NCBI GenBank assembly: GCA_965221215.1
Contig: OZ244872.1
Location: forward strand, 2,728,001 to 2,792,000
Reading direction: 5' to 3'
Origin: Aldehydirespirator sp965221215
Lineage (GTDB): Bacteria > Actinomycetota > Acidimicrobiia > Acidimicrobiales > Aldehydirespiratoraceae
Length of the DNA: 64,000 nt
Of this stretch, positions 33,235 through 41,831 are shown one piece after another; position 1 is the stretch's first letter; every line of letters begins with the position of its first letter. The position numbers and the translations under genes were made by a program. A model generated the notes under the pieces. That model did not search any database, had not been told where the DNA came from, and worked only from the letters and a program-made list of their open reading frames with translations.

Positions 33235-33704
33235 GCACGCTGATGGCCCACGGCGTGAGCTTCGAAGTGCCGACCGGCTGGGAGGCGGAGCTGTCGACCC
33301 AGCCCGACCCAGCCGAGATCGACGGTGGCTTGCAAGCCTCCGAAGCACGGCTGGTGGTGCTGCACGCGGCCAACTTCGCGCTGCCCGCCGAGCGCGGCGA
33401 CTACGGGTCGGGAGCGGTGGAGGTGATGGATCGCAACGGCATCTTCGCCGCGCTGGTCGAGTTCGACCGTGCCTCGACGTCGGCAAAGCTGTTCGCCCGA
33501 GCGGGCATCCCGATCCGCATCGACCCCGCCGAGTTCTCGCCGGACCAGCTCCACCTGTCGCTGCCGGGCCAGGCGGGCCTGCAGCAGTTCTTCCATGTGG
33601 GGCCGCGCCCGTTCTGCCTCTACACCGTCATCGGCGCCTACTCGCTGCGGGCCCTGCTGGTGCCCGAGCTGAACCGCACGCTGTCGGGCCTCAACATCCA
33701 CTGA
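33231..33704 (+). CDS. conserved hypothetical protein of the mau-like operon
   Basis: The 157-residue product starts VSTLMAHGVSFEVPTGWEAE and contains ARLVVLHAANFALPAERGDY, GSGAVEVMDRNGIFAALVEF and LRALLVPELNRTLSGLNIH. There is no signal peptide or membrane segment. The pattern of a tryptophan-containing opening strand followed by alternating beta-strands suggests a small all-beta cytoplasmic protein. The family is not recognised. Its GTG overlaps a two-codon ORF, and it is the last gene of the operon. A 38-bp duplication follows its stop. Confidence 0.65.
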   Translation: MSTLMAHGVSFEVPTGWEAELSTQPDPAEIDGGLQASEARLVVLHAANFALPAERGDYGSGAVEVMDRNGIFAALVEFDRASTSAKLFARAGIPIRIDPAEFSPDQLHLSLPGQAGLQQFFHVGPRPFCLYTVIGAYSLRALLVPELNRTLSGLNIH

Positions 33705-33708
33705 CCAA

Positions 33709-33818
33709 CAGCTGTCAGGGGTCGATCCGCCCGACCTCTTGGCGACCACCACCCGCACACCATGTGCAACTCGGGCCACCCAGCTGTCAGGGGTCCATCC
33801 GCCCGACTTCTTGGCGAC
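33709..33818. repeat. 38-bp direct repeat after the mau-like operon
   Basis: CAGCTGTCAGGGGTCGATCC and the next 18 bases at 33709-33746 recur, with two mismatches, at 33781-33818 (offset 72). The region lies between the stops of convergent genes. No hairpin-type terminator is obvious. Confidence 0.7.
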
Positions 33819-33839
33819 TGCTGTCAGCCGCGGTCTGGG

Positions 33840-34685
33840 CTAGAGCGGGTCGCCTTCGTGGAGGATGCCGTAGACGTCGGTGCGGCGGTCCGCTCGGGGC
33901 TGGATGAGCTCGCTGCGGGCCTGGGCCCGGCGGGCCTCCGACAGGTCGATGTCGACCACTTCGAGCTGCTCTCGCACCGTGGACAGCGGCCCGCCCGCCA
34001 TCCGGCCGTACGGGTCGGCCACGACGGAGGAGCCGAGCAGCTCCACACCGTCGCCCGCGCCGACCTGAGAGGTGCAGGCGATGAACACCTGGCTGAGGTT
34101 GGCCTGCACCAGCGCCCCCTCGGCGTGAGCGATCAGCTCGCCCTCGCGGTACTGGCGCCGGTCGAAACCCCGCACCCAGGCCGTCGGCACGCAGATCAGG
34201 TCGGCGCCCCGCAGGGCCAACACCCGCACCACCTCCACGAAGCGCAGGTCGTAGCAGATGCAGAGCCCGATGCGGCCCCACGAGGTCTCGGTGACGCTCA
34301 ACCCCAGATCACCGGGCGTGAAGCAGTGCTTCTCCACGTCGAACAGGTGCAGCTTGCGGTAGTGGGCGATCACGCCGCCGGCGTCCACCGCCACAGCCGA
34401 GTTGTAGATCGAGTCACCGCTGCGCTCGCACAGCCCGCCCACCACCAGCCCCCCATTGCGACCGGCCTGCTCCTGCCAGGCTGTGATCGTCGGGCCGTCG
34501 AGGGTCTCGGCCAGCGGCTCGAGCGCCTCGCGGTCGGTGGTGTACCACGGCACCGCCATCTCGGGCACCACCACCACCTCCGCGCCCTGCTCGAACAGCG
34601 AAGCGACCGCATCGACGCCGGCCCTGCGGTTGGCCTCGACCGCTGCGGGCCGGCTGAGTAGCTGAGCCAGTCCAATACGAGTCAT
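33840..34685 (-). CDS. carbon-nitrogen hydrolase (nitrilase superfamily)
   Basis: The 281-residue protein has the Glu-Lys-Cys triad: Glu in VVVPEMAVPWY, Lys in HYRKLHLFDVEKH and Cys in GLCICYDLRFVEV. It starts MTRIGLAQLLSRP. Members hydrolyse amides, carbamoyl amines or nitriles. Length fits the amidase/omega-amidase branches. Its 5' end faces a tRNA gene in the same orientation. It could complete nitrogen release for the region's pathways, but the substrate is unknown. Confidence 0.9.
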   Translation of the reverse strand: MTRIGLAQLLSRPAAVEANRRAGVDAVASLFEQGAEVVVVPEMAVPWYTTDREALEPLAETLDGPTITAWQEQAGRNGGLVVGGLCERSGDSIYNSAVAVDAGGVIAHYRKLHLFDVEKHCFTPGDLGLSVTETSWGRIGLCICYDLRFVEVVRVLALRGADLICVPTAWVRGFDRRQYREGELIAHAEGALVQANLSQVFIACTSQVGAGDGVELLGSSVVADPYGRMAGGPLSTVREQLEVVDIDLSEARRAQARSELIQPRADRRTDVYGILHEGDPL

Positions 34686-34736
34686 CCGAGAGCCGCCCCT
34701 GAGAGTGACCGGGCGCGCGAGCACCCAAGAAGTGAG

Positions 34737-34810
34737 TGGAGCTGATCGGATTCGAACCGACGACCCCCTGCTTGCAAAGCAGGTGCTCTAGCCAACTGAG
34801 CTACAGCCCC
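34737..34810 (-). tRNA. tRNA-Ala(TGC)
   Basis: On the minus strand the gene runs GGGGCTGTAGCTCAGTTGGC, anticodon arm CCTGC-TTTGCAA-GCAGG with anticodon TGC, T arm GGTTCGAATCC, ending CAGCTCCA. The acceptor stem pairs over 7 bp with one G-U. CCA is not encoded. A toxin-antitoxin pair lies directly upstream of its 5' end. Confidence 0.95.
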
Positions 34811-34942
34811 AGAACGCCCGAGCGTATCGGCCAGCGCACCGCGGACGCTGATCGCCCACCCGGGGGCGACTGGATCGGGGTCAGAGTCCGTGTCAGCCGC
34901 GGCGTATGGCGCAACGGGCCGTCAGTGGCCAGCTGACACACG

Positions 34943-34971
34943 TTGCCTCTATATCGAGTTGACTCTATGTT
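34943..34971 (+). promoter_or_regulatory. promoter of the toxin-antitoxin operon
   Basis: TTGCCT (34943-34948) and TATGTT (34966-34971) are 17 nt apart. GTG codons at 34975 and 34978 follow immediately, so the transcript is probably leaderless. The flanking A+T-rich CTCTATATCGAGTTGACTC could hold an autoregulatory operator. Confidence 0.5.
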
Positions 34972-34974
34972 GTC

Positions 34975-35334
34975 GTGGTGGCGTGGACAATCCGGGCGAC
35001 AGCGCAGGTGAGGTCTTGGCGAGCATCGCTCAACGAGGCGGAGAGGCTCTCGTTCATCGCTGCCCTGGAGCTACTCCGCGAGGGCGGCCCGACACAGGGG
35101 CGTCCCATCGTCGAACGAATCCACAGTTCCCGCTATCAGAACATGAAGGAACTCAGGCCCCGCGGCGACGGCAGGAACCTGCGCATCCTGTTCATGTTCG
35201 ACCCGCGCCGGCACGTCATCCTGTTGTACGGCGGCAGCAAAGCCCGGCGATGGAACGACTGGTACCGCAGCGCCATCCCGGAGGCGGAGCGCCTATACGA
35301 GCTCTACCTGGCCGATCTCCCAGACCTCAACTAG
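34975..35334 (+). CDS. RelE/HigB-type toxin
   Basis: The 119-residue protein reads MVAWTIRATAQVRSWRASLN, EGGPTQGRPIVERIHSSRYQ, NMKELRPRGDGRNLRILFMF, DPRRHVILLYGGSK. This is the phage-derived Gp49-like/HigB branch of RelE/ParE toxins, which cleave mRNA at the ribosome. Basic residues typical of the active surface (KELRPRG, RRHVILLYGGSKARRW) are present. It precedes its XRE antitoxin by 38 nt, toxin-first as in HigBA systems. Confidence 0.88.
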   Translation: MVAWTIRATAQVRSWRASLNEAERLSFIAALELLREGGPTQGRPIVERIHSSRYQNMKELRPRGDGRNLRILFMFDPRRHVILLYGGSKARRWNDWYRSAIPEAERLYELYLADLPDLN

Positions 35335-35372
35335 CTGGACCAGCCCACGATGCACCCAAGGAGACACACCTC

Positions 35373-35753
35373 ATGACCTACTACGACTTCGACGAACTGG
35401 TTGGCGACTTGACCCCTGAGCAGCGGGCTCGGGTCGAGACCCTCAAGGAAGAGGCCCGCGCCGAGATCGTGGCCTACAACCTCAAGGAGCTGCGCCTACA
35501 CCGCAATCTCACCCAGACCGAGTTGGCTCGACGCCTTGACCGCGCCCAGGCGTCGGTGTCGGCAATGGAGTCCGCCGCCGACAACCTGGTGTCGACTCTG
35601 CGGATGGCGGTCGAGGGCATGGGTGGCCACCTCGAGGTGACTGCCGTATTCGACAAAGAGCGCATCCCGCTGACCACCCACACCCGCACAACCCACCGAG
35701 AAGGCGAGGAGCGGCCTGACACTCTCCTGGCGTCGCCCACCAAGGCAGGCTGA
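35373..35753 (+). CDS. XRE-family antitoxin (HigA-like)
   Basis: ATG 35373 follows AAGGAG. The 126-residue product has a helix-turn-helix, NLKELRLHRNLTQTELARRL plus DRAQASVSAMESA, in its middle and a C-terminal tail rich in Thr, Arg and Glu. It would bind and neutralise the upstream RelE-type toxin and repress the operon. The N-terminal 40 residues (FDELVGDLTPEQRARVETLK) form a helical toxin-binding arm. Confidence 0.88.
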   Translation: MTYYDFDELVGDLTPEQRARVETLKEEARAEIVAYNLKELRLHRNLTQTELARRLDRAQASVSAMESAADNLVSTLRMAVEGMGGHLEVTAVFDKERIPLTTHTRTTHREGEERPDTLLASPTKAG

Positions 35754-35786
35754 TCGTCCTATAGCCCCGCAGGGGAGGGGTGCTGG

Positions 35787-38700
35787 TTAGGGGCGGGTGT
35801 AGCTGTGTTGGGGGTGATAGGCGTGATAGGCGTGTTGGGGCTGGTGCCTTCTGCGTCTAGCGCCGAACAGCAGCCAGCCGATCGAGGCGGCCAGCACTGT
35901 CAGCATCGCGATGGGCACGATTGGGGCCACGCCTCCGCCGGGGCTCGGATCGTCGGACTCGCCTGGGAGGGGGGCGGACACGACTTCGGAGTCGTCGGCC
36001 GAGTCGGGCTCATCTTCGACGGCAGGCTCCTCGGGCGGGGCCTGGGGGGGTTCGGGCGGAGGGGGGGCTTCGGTTAGGACGGCCGGCAGGAGCTCGATGC
36101 CGCCCCCGGCTGGGGGTGCCAGCGTTGTCGTGGCGGGGGGCGGCGCGGTTGTGGGGGGCGGTGCCGTCGTCGGGGTGCCGGCAGACGGATCGTTGTCGGC
36201 GACGGCCACCGACGCGGCGGAGGGGTCGCCAACCTGATAGCCGGTACCGATGTCGAGGCTGAGCAGAACCGCGCCGTCGGGCTCATCGGCGCTGCCGTCG
36301 AGGGTGGGCACCCGGTAGCGGACGCTGTTCTGGCCCGCCAGCAGGAGGGTGGTCTTGTCGCCCCGCTCGCTGCTGGCCACGAAGTTGCCCTTGTGGGCCA
36401 CGAACACGCTCACAGTCAGGTTGGTTGCGGGGGCTCGACTGGCCGCGATCGTGAACACCGCGTCCTGGCCTTCGGTCACGCCTGGGCCGCCGGTCACCAT
36501 CAGGGTCACCGGCCCGGTGTCGGCGGGAGGCGCATCGTCGTCGGATTCTGCGGTACCGGTGTCAGCCGATGTCTGGGGGTCGCTGGCTGCCGGGTTCTGG
36601 GTGCTGTCGGGTGCGACGGTGGTTGTGGTTGTGGTGGTGGTCGTGGTCGGGCTAGGGCTTGGGGGCGTGGAGCTCCGGCTCGATTGAGATCCGGTGCCCG
36701 TGCTCGTGCGGCGCGGCGGAGGAGCGGAGTCGTCGTCGGTGACGTTGATGCGGACGCTGGAGGGGCTGCCGCGGGTGTATGAGCTGTGGGTATTGATGGT
36801 GGCGGTGACCCAGCCGTCAGGTTCGTCGATGCTGTCGCCGGTGGTGCCGATGGTCAGTGTCTTGGAGGTGGTGTTGGCCGCGATGACAACCTCGTAGGTC
36901 TTGACATTGCCGGCTGCGACGTAGCCCCCGGACTCAGTCACTGCGACCAAGACGGTCAGCGAGCTGGATGGTGCCGGATTGGCGTTTACGGTAAACACCG
37001 CGTTGGCGCCCTCGGTGATGCTGGAGGCGCTCCGCGTGACGCTGACGGTGCTCAGCGCCGGGGGTGGCGGCGGTGGGGGCGGCGGGGCCGTGGTGGTAGT
37101 GGTCGTAGTTGTGGTGGTGGTTGCGTCGTTGTCGTTGACGGTGACGCTGGCATCTACCGAGTTGCCTCGAAGGTAGCCGGTGCCGGGGTAGAGGGTCGCC
37201 CTGACTGTGCCGTTGGGTTCGTCGGTGCTGTCATTGATGGTGGCGATGGTCAGGGTCTTGGATGTGGTGTTGGCTGCAATGACGACGTTGTGGTGGGCGA
37301 CGTCTCCGGCGGCGATGAAGCTGCCGATCTGGACGATTCGAACGCTGACAGTCAGGTTGGCCGTTGGCGCGGGGTTCGCGGTGACGGTGAACACCGCGTT
37401 GGCGCCCTCGGTGATCGGGGAGGTCTTGTGGCTGACGTTCACGCGGATCGGAGTGGCGGGCGGGTCGTCGTCGTCGGTGATGTTGATTCGGTGGCTGGAG
37501 CGGCTGCCGCGGGTGTAAGCGCTGTGGGTGTTGATGGCGGCGGTGACCCAGCCATCGGGTTCGTCGGTGCTGTCGCCTATGGTCGCGATGGGCAGCGTCG
37601 CAGAGGGGGCGCCGCCCGCGATGACGACGTTGTGGGTCTTGACGTTGCCGGCGGCGACGTAGCCCCCGGACTCGGTTACTGCGACCACCACGGTCAGCGC
37701 GCTGGATGGCGCCGGATTGGCCTTGACGGTGAACACCGCGTCGGTGCCCTCGGTGACCGACGAGGTGCCGGTGACGGTGACGGTGGACTTGGGTGGGTCG
37801 TCGTCATCGGTGACGGGGGTGGTGGCCGACGACAGGCTGCCGACGGTGTAGCCGCTGCCGTTCTTCACGGTGGCGGTGATCGAGCCGTCGTTCTCGTCGG
37901 CGCTGTCGTTGACGGTGGCGACGGTGTAGGTGGCGCTGCCGGAGGTACCGATGGTGACGGTCTTGTTGTTGGCGATGGCCCCGGCGGCGGCGAAGTCTCC
38001 GCTCTGGGTGACCGCGAGCGTGACGGTGAGGCTGCTGTGGGGCGCCGGGCTGGCGGCGAGGTTGAACGCGACAGTGGCACCTTCAATGACGCTCGAGCTC
38101 TGGCGGGTGATGCTCACCGCGGGCACATCGTCGTCGGTGACGGCGATGGTGGCCGACGATGGGGTGCCGACGTTGTAGGCGGCATCGCTTTGCACGGTGG
38201 CGGTGACCGAGCCGTCGGGCTCGTCGACGGTGTCTTGAACGGTGGCGACGGTGAGGTTCGCAGAGGCGGTGTTGGCTGGGATGGTGACGTCGTGGGTGGT
38301 GATGTCGCCAGCGGCGACGTAGCTGCCGCCCTGGGTGACGGCGACCTTCGCTGTCAACGGGTTAGTCGGCGTGGGACTCACCGACACCGTGAACACCGCG
38401 TCGGAGCCCTCGGCGACGCTCGAACTCTGGCGGGCGACCGTCACCGTGTAGGTCGGGGCAACGTCATCGTCCGACACGGCCACGCTCGCCGTTCGCGGCG
38501 ATCCAATCGTGTAGCCCGATCCAGACTGAAGGGTGGCCGTGATCGTGCCGTCGAGCTCGTCAATGCCGTCGTCGTCGGTCTTCACTTTCAGCTTCGCTTT
38601 GGCGCTGCCCTGCCCGAAATTGCCCTTCCCGACTAGGACGCTCTGGCGTCCTGTCGTCCCCGATGCCGCGAAGTCACCGGAGTCAACAACCTGCAGGTAA

Positions 38701-39290
38701 ACGAGCGTGTTCTTGCCGGGGGCTGGGGTCGCGGTCACCGTAAACACGGCTTCACCACCCTCAGTAATGGCGGACCCGCCGCTGATCGAGACCTCAAAGA
38801 TGCGAAATTGCCATGGACCCAAGCCCGTCTGCGCGCTTGAACGTGGTCCGATGGTGTAGCCCGTTCCAGCCGCCAGCGTGACGATCACCTTTCCGTAGGG
38901 GACTGCATCCTGGCCTCCCCTTCCTGGAGGCACGATCTTGTCGGTGTCCTGCGTTTGCACCGTGTACTTGTGGGAGGTCGCATTGGCGGGGAAGGTGAAG
39001 TTCTTTGTGCCGAGAAGGCTGCTCGCCACGCCTCCGGTGTACGTTTCGTGTTCACCGACGGTGACATTCACGGTCAGGTCAGAACTCGGCGCTGAAGATG
39101 CCGTAATTGTAAACGATGCCAGATCACCCTCGAAATACTGATAGGCATCGTAATTGATTGAGAGCTGAGGGGGCGCTTGCGCCGACGCTTCGCTGTGCAT
39201 CGTGGCCGTCAACGCCGATACGAGCCCTAGCATCGCAAGCAGAATCACAGCGGAGCGCGGCACGCGGCTCAGGTGGGTTATCGATGGCAC
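35787..39290 (-). CDS. large secreted Calx-beta repeat protein with C-terminal membrane anchor
   Basis: GTG 39290 lies 8 nt after an AGAGG box and gives 1167 residues with a signal peptide (SAVILLAMLGLVSALTATM...SAQA). About eight Calx-beta repeats follow. Each opens with a strand ending in (V/I)TEGxxAVFTV, continues ANPAPxxxLTVxVxVxxxGxY, and closes DEPDGxVTATxxxGxxYTxGxxSSAxxxVxDDD. Thr/Pro linkers (an 11-Thr run followed by nine Pro) separate the later repeats. A membrane helix (VPIAMLTVLAASIGWLLFG) and a His/Tyr-rich tail end the protein. It is probably a calcium-binding adhesin. A longer start at 39350 is less likely. Confidence 0.85.
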   Translation of the reverse strand: MPSITHLSRVPRSAVILLAMLGLVSALTATMHSEASAQAPPQLSINYDAYQYFEGDLASFTITASSAPSSDLTVNVTVGEHETYTGGVASSLLGTKNFTFPANATSHKYTVQTQDTDKIVPPGRGGQDAVPYGKVIVTLAAGTGYTIGPRSSAQTGLGPWQFRIFEVSISGGSAITEGGEAVFTVTATPAPGKNTLVYLQVVDSGDFAASGTTGRQSVLVGKGNFGQGSAKAKLKVKTDDDGIDELDGTITATLQSGSGYTIGSPRTASVAVSDDDVAPTYTVTVARQSSSVAEGSDAVFTVSVSPTPTNPLTAKVAVTQGGSYVAAGDITTHDVTIPANTASANLTVATVQDTVDEPDGSVTATVQSDAAYNVGTPSSATIAVTDDDVPAVSITRQSSSVIEGATVAFNLAASPAPHSSLTVTLAVTQSGDFAAAGAIANNKTVTIGTSGSATYTVATVNDSADENDGSITATVKNGSGYTVGSLSSATTPVTDDDDPPKSTVTVTGTSSVTEGTDAVFTVKANPAPSSALTVVVAVTESGGYVAAGNVKTHNVVIAGGAPSATLPIATIGDSTDEPDGWVTAAINTHSAYTRGSRSSHRINITDDDDPPATPIRVNVSHKTSPITEGANAVFTVTANPAPTANLTVSVRIVQIGSFIAAGDVAHHNVVIAANTTSKTLTIATINDSTDEPNGTVRATLYPGTGYLRGNSVDASVTVNDNDATTTTTTTTTTTAPPPPPPPPPALSTVSVTRSASSITEGANAVFTVNANPAPSSSLTVLVAVTESGGYVAAGNVKTYEVVIAANTTSKTLTIGTTGDSIDEPDGWVTATINTHSSYTRGSPSSVRINVTDDDSAPPPRRTSTGTGSQSSRSSTPPSPSPTTTTTTTTTTVAPDSTQNPAASDPQTSADTGTAESDDDAPPADTGPVTLMVTGGPGVTEGQDAVFTIAASRAPATNLTVSVFVAHKGNFVASSERGDKTTLLLAGQNSVRYRVPTLDGSADEPDGAVLLSLDIGTGYQVGDPSAASVAVADNDPSAGTPTTAPPPTTAPPPATTTLAPPAGGGIELLPAVLTEAPPPPEPPQAPPEEPAVEDEPDSADDSEVVSAPLPGESDDPSPGGGVAPIVPIAMLTVLAASIGWLLFGARRRRHQPQHAYHAYHPQHSYTRP

Positions 39291-39498
39291 GGGGGAAGCC
39301 TCTGGGTTTCGACGTTCGACGCGGCGACGGTGACGCGGCACCATCGCCAAATTTACGACGCTCCCCCGAGGCCCTCGTGGATACCCGGAGCTGCAACAAC
39401 TCGGGCGAGGGCCGGTCCCGGCATCGAAGCGGCGACTCTAGCGCTCAACGGCGCCCGAGCGCGGCACCCTCCGCGGCGCGGGGGCCTTGCGTCCGAGG

Positions 39499-40527
39499 TT
39501 AGGAGGCCAGGGGGCGGCCGAAGGGGAGCTCGTCCTGCCAGGACGCCAGGAAGGCCTCGGCCGCGTGGCAGGCGCCCAGGAAGGGGCCGTCGTCTGAGGT
39601 GAGCGCTTCGGCCATCAGCGCCGAGGCGGTGCTGGCGACCTCGGCGCGGACCTCGTCGTCGCCGGTGTCGGGGCTGCTCCACGCCGCGATGGATGATCCG
39701 ACCAGGGCCACGAAGTCGGGCACCGCGGCGATGCCCTGTCGGCGGCACACGGCCAGGGCCTTGGAGGTGAACGCCAGCCTCCCGCTGGGCACCAGGGCCC
39801 GGCAGCCGAGGCCCTCGGCCACCCCATGGTTGACGATCCCCATCTTCGACCCAGCAAACACGATGTCGGCGCCGATGCCCCACAGCGCGCCCGGCACGTC
39901 AAGCCGGTCGGTGTCACCGGCCAGCGCGCTCAGCGCCTTGGAACCGTGCTCGGCCCAGGCCTCGGCCAGGTCGGCGGGGTCGAAGCCGTCGCCGGCCAGC
40001 GAACCTTCGGCGGTGGACAGTCCCACCACTCGGCCGCCCCTGTCGGCCACGGCTCGGGCCAGAGTCGGGCCGGTTTCAGAGAACCCCTCAATGACCGCGG
40101 TGCGTCCGTCGAGGCCCGCGGCCGCGTCGGCGGCAACCGCAGCGGAGGTGGCATCGCACTCCGCGGCGAACCCACCGAGCCGGGCCACTGTGCGGGGGTC
40201 GGTGCTGCGCAGCGGGGCCAGGTCGGCTTCGCCCACGCCCTTGGCCGCGTCGGGCAGGTAGGTGCCGTCGGCGGCCAGAGCGGCGGCCTCGGCCACGAAC
40301 GCAGTAACCGCCTCGGCCCGCTGGGGCGCCTCGGCGCTGATCCCGGCCGACGCGCCGCTGCGCCGCATCTGCAGGGCCGCATAGGTGTAGGTCTGGGAGC
40401 GGGCCAGATCCTTGGCCCCGCCCTGCAGCACCTTGCGGGCCCAGCGCACCGGGCCGGAGGCAGCCTCGGCCCCGGCCAGATCCAGCGCCACGAAGGCGTC
40501 GACATCGGTGAACTTGTGCAGCTTCAC
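39499..40527 (-). CDS. Glu/Leu/Phe/Val dehydrogenase-family protein
   Basis: GTG 40527 overlaps the P450 stop (GTGA). The 342-residue product starts VKLHKFTDVDAFVALDLAGA and has QGGAKDLARSQTYTYAALQM, RSGASAGISAEAPQRAEAVT and the NAD-binding GRTAVIEGFSETGPTLARAV. This is the layout of amino-acid dehydrogenases, though somewhat short, and the canonical catalytic GGGKGG loop is not seen. Oxidative deamination of an amino acid or a non-catalytic role are both possible. It is last in the aminotransferase-LLM-P450 operon. Confidence 0.7.
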   Translation of the reverse strand: MKLHKFTDVDAFVALDLAGAEAASGPVRWARKVLQGGAKDLARSQTYTYAALQMRRSGASAGISAEAPQRAEAVTAFVAEAAALAADGTYLPDAAKGVGEADLAPLRSTDPRTVARLGGFAAECDATSAAVAADAAAGLDGRTAVIEGFSETGPTLARAVADRGGRVVGLSTAEGSLAGDGFDPADLAEAWAEHGSKALSALAGDTDRLDVPGALWGIGADIVFAGSKMGIVNHGVAEGLGCRALVPSGRLAFTSKALAVCRRQGIAAVPDFVALVGSSIAAWSSPDTGDDEVRAEVASTASALMAEALTSDDGPFLGACHAAEAFLASWQDELPFGRPLAS

Positions 40528-41822
40528 CCTCGCTCCTCGGGGTTGGCGGTCTGCGCCGTGCCGTTGAGGATACGCATCGGCAGCTCCCGTGGGCCGCGGA
40601 TCTGGCCGGTCGACCATCTCACGCCCGCGGGGTCGGCCAGCTCGAAGTCCGGGATCCGGGCCATCCACTCCTCCAACGCCACGGTCAGCTCCATGCGGGC
40701 CAGGTTCGAGCCCAGGCAGCGGTGGATGCCGAGCCCGAAGGCCACATGGCGGTTGCGCCGGCGGTCGATCACGAACTCGCCCGCGTCCTCGAAGGCCTCG
40801 GGGTCGCGGTTGGCGGCCGGGAAGGGCAGCAGCACCCAGTCGTCGGCCCGCATCCGGCGGCCCGCGAAGTCGGCGTCGGCAGCCACGATCCGGGCCATGG
40901 TGACCGGAGCGTAGAAGCGCAGGAACTCCTCCACCGCGAAGGGCCTCACGTCGGGGTCATCGGTCCAGCGTCGGCGGTCGGCGGGATTCTGGGCCAGGTG
41001 CCACAGCGACGCGCCGATGGCCGACCAGGTGGTGTCCACTCCGGCGATGATCAGCAGCGCGCAGGTGCCCAGCACATGCTCGAGTCCCAGGGGTCGGCCC
41101 TCGACGGTGGCCTGGGTCAGGTGGGTGATCAGGTCGGACTGGGGCTCGGCGACTCGCTCCCTGATCAGCGGCCGGAGGTAGCTCTCGAGGGAGTCCTCGT
41201 GCTCGGGCGGCAGCGCCGAGCCGGGCTGCTCCATGATCCGGTGGATGAAGCGGCGGAAGTGGTCGCCGTCGGTGCGGGGCACTCCCAGCACCTCCGCGAT
41301 CACCCTCACCGGGATGTGGCGGGTGTAGCCCAGCGCGGCGTCCACTGTGCGGCTGCGGCCCGCCTCCACATCGGCCAGCAGGTCGTCGAGCAGCTCCCGG
41401 CAGGTCTGTCGGGTGGCTTCTCGCTTGGCTTCGACGGGCCTGGGCCCGAAGGCGGGCAGCAGCACCTCCCGGGCGATGCGATGGAACGGCGGGTCGCTGG
41501 TGATCGGGGGAGCGAGCCCCACCGGCGGCGGCACCTCGGGACGGCCGTCGTGCACCACCACCCCGTTGGAGCTGAACGTGGCGGTGTCTTTGGCGATGGC
41601 GCACACGTCGGCGTGGCGCACCGGCAGCCAGGTTCCCCCGTAGCGGTGGCTGTGGGCCACCGGGCACCGGCGGCGCAGCTCCTCCCAGATCTCGGGGGCC
41701 CGGGCCGCGTAGTCGGGGTCGACGTGGTCGAAGTCGGTGGCCCAGTCGGCCACCGGCGCTCGGGCCGCGGGGCCGTGGTTGATGTCGGCGCCGTAGTGCA
41801 AGGTGTCGGGCCGATCAGCCAC
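40524..41822 (-). CDS. cytochrome P450
   Basis: The 432-residue protein has the I-helix region LLIIAGVDTTWSAIGASLWH, the ExxR motif EEFLR in DVRPFAVEEFLRFYAPVTMA, and the heme loop FGLGIHRCLGSNLARMELTV with the Cys ligand. It is a soluble class I bacterial P450 needing ferredoxin and reductase, not encoded here. TAGCGT lies 6 nt before its GTG, allowing a leaderless transcript in addition to operon read-through from the LLM gene 10 nt upstream. Confidence 0.93.
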   Translation of the reverse strand: MADRPDTLHYGADINHGPAARAPVADWATDFDHVDPDYAARAPEIWEELRRRCPVAHSHRYGGTWLPVRHADVCAIAKDTATFSSNGVVVHDGRPEVPPPVGLAPPITSDPPFHRIAREVLLPAFGPRPVEAKREATRQTCRELLDDLLADVEAGRSRTVDAALGYTRHIPVRVIAEVLGVPRTDGDHFRRFIHRIMEQPGSALPPEHEDSLESYLRPLIRERVAEPQSDLITHLTQATVEGRPLGLEHVLGTCALLIIAGVDTTWSAIGASLWHLAQNPADRRRWTDDPDVRPFAVEEFLRFYAPVTMARIVAADADFAGRRMRADDWVLLPFPAANRDPEAFEDAGEFVIDRRRNRHVAFGLGIHRCLGSNLARMELTVALEEWMARIPDFELADPAGVRWSTGQIRGPRELPMRILNGTAQTANPEERG

Positions 41823-41831
41823 AACCGGACG

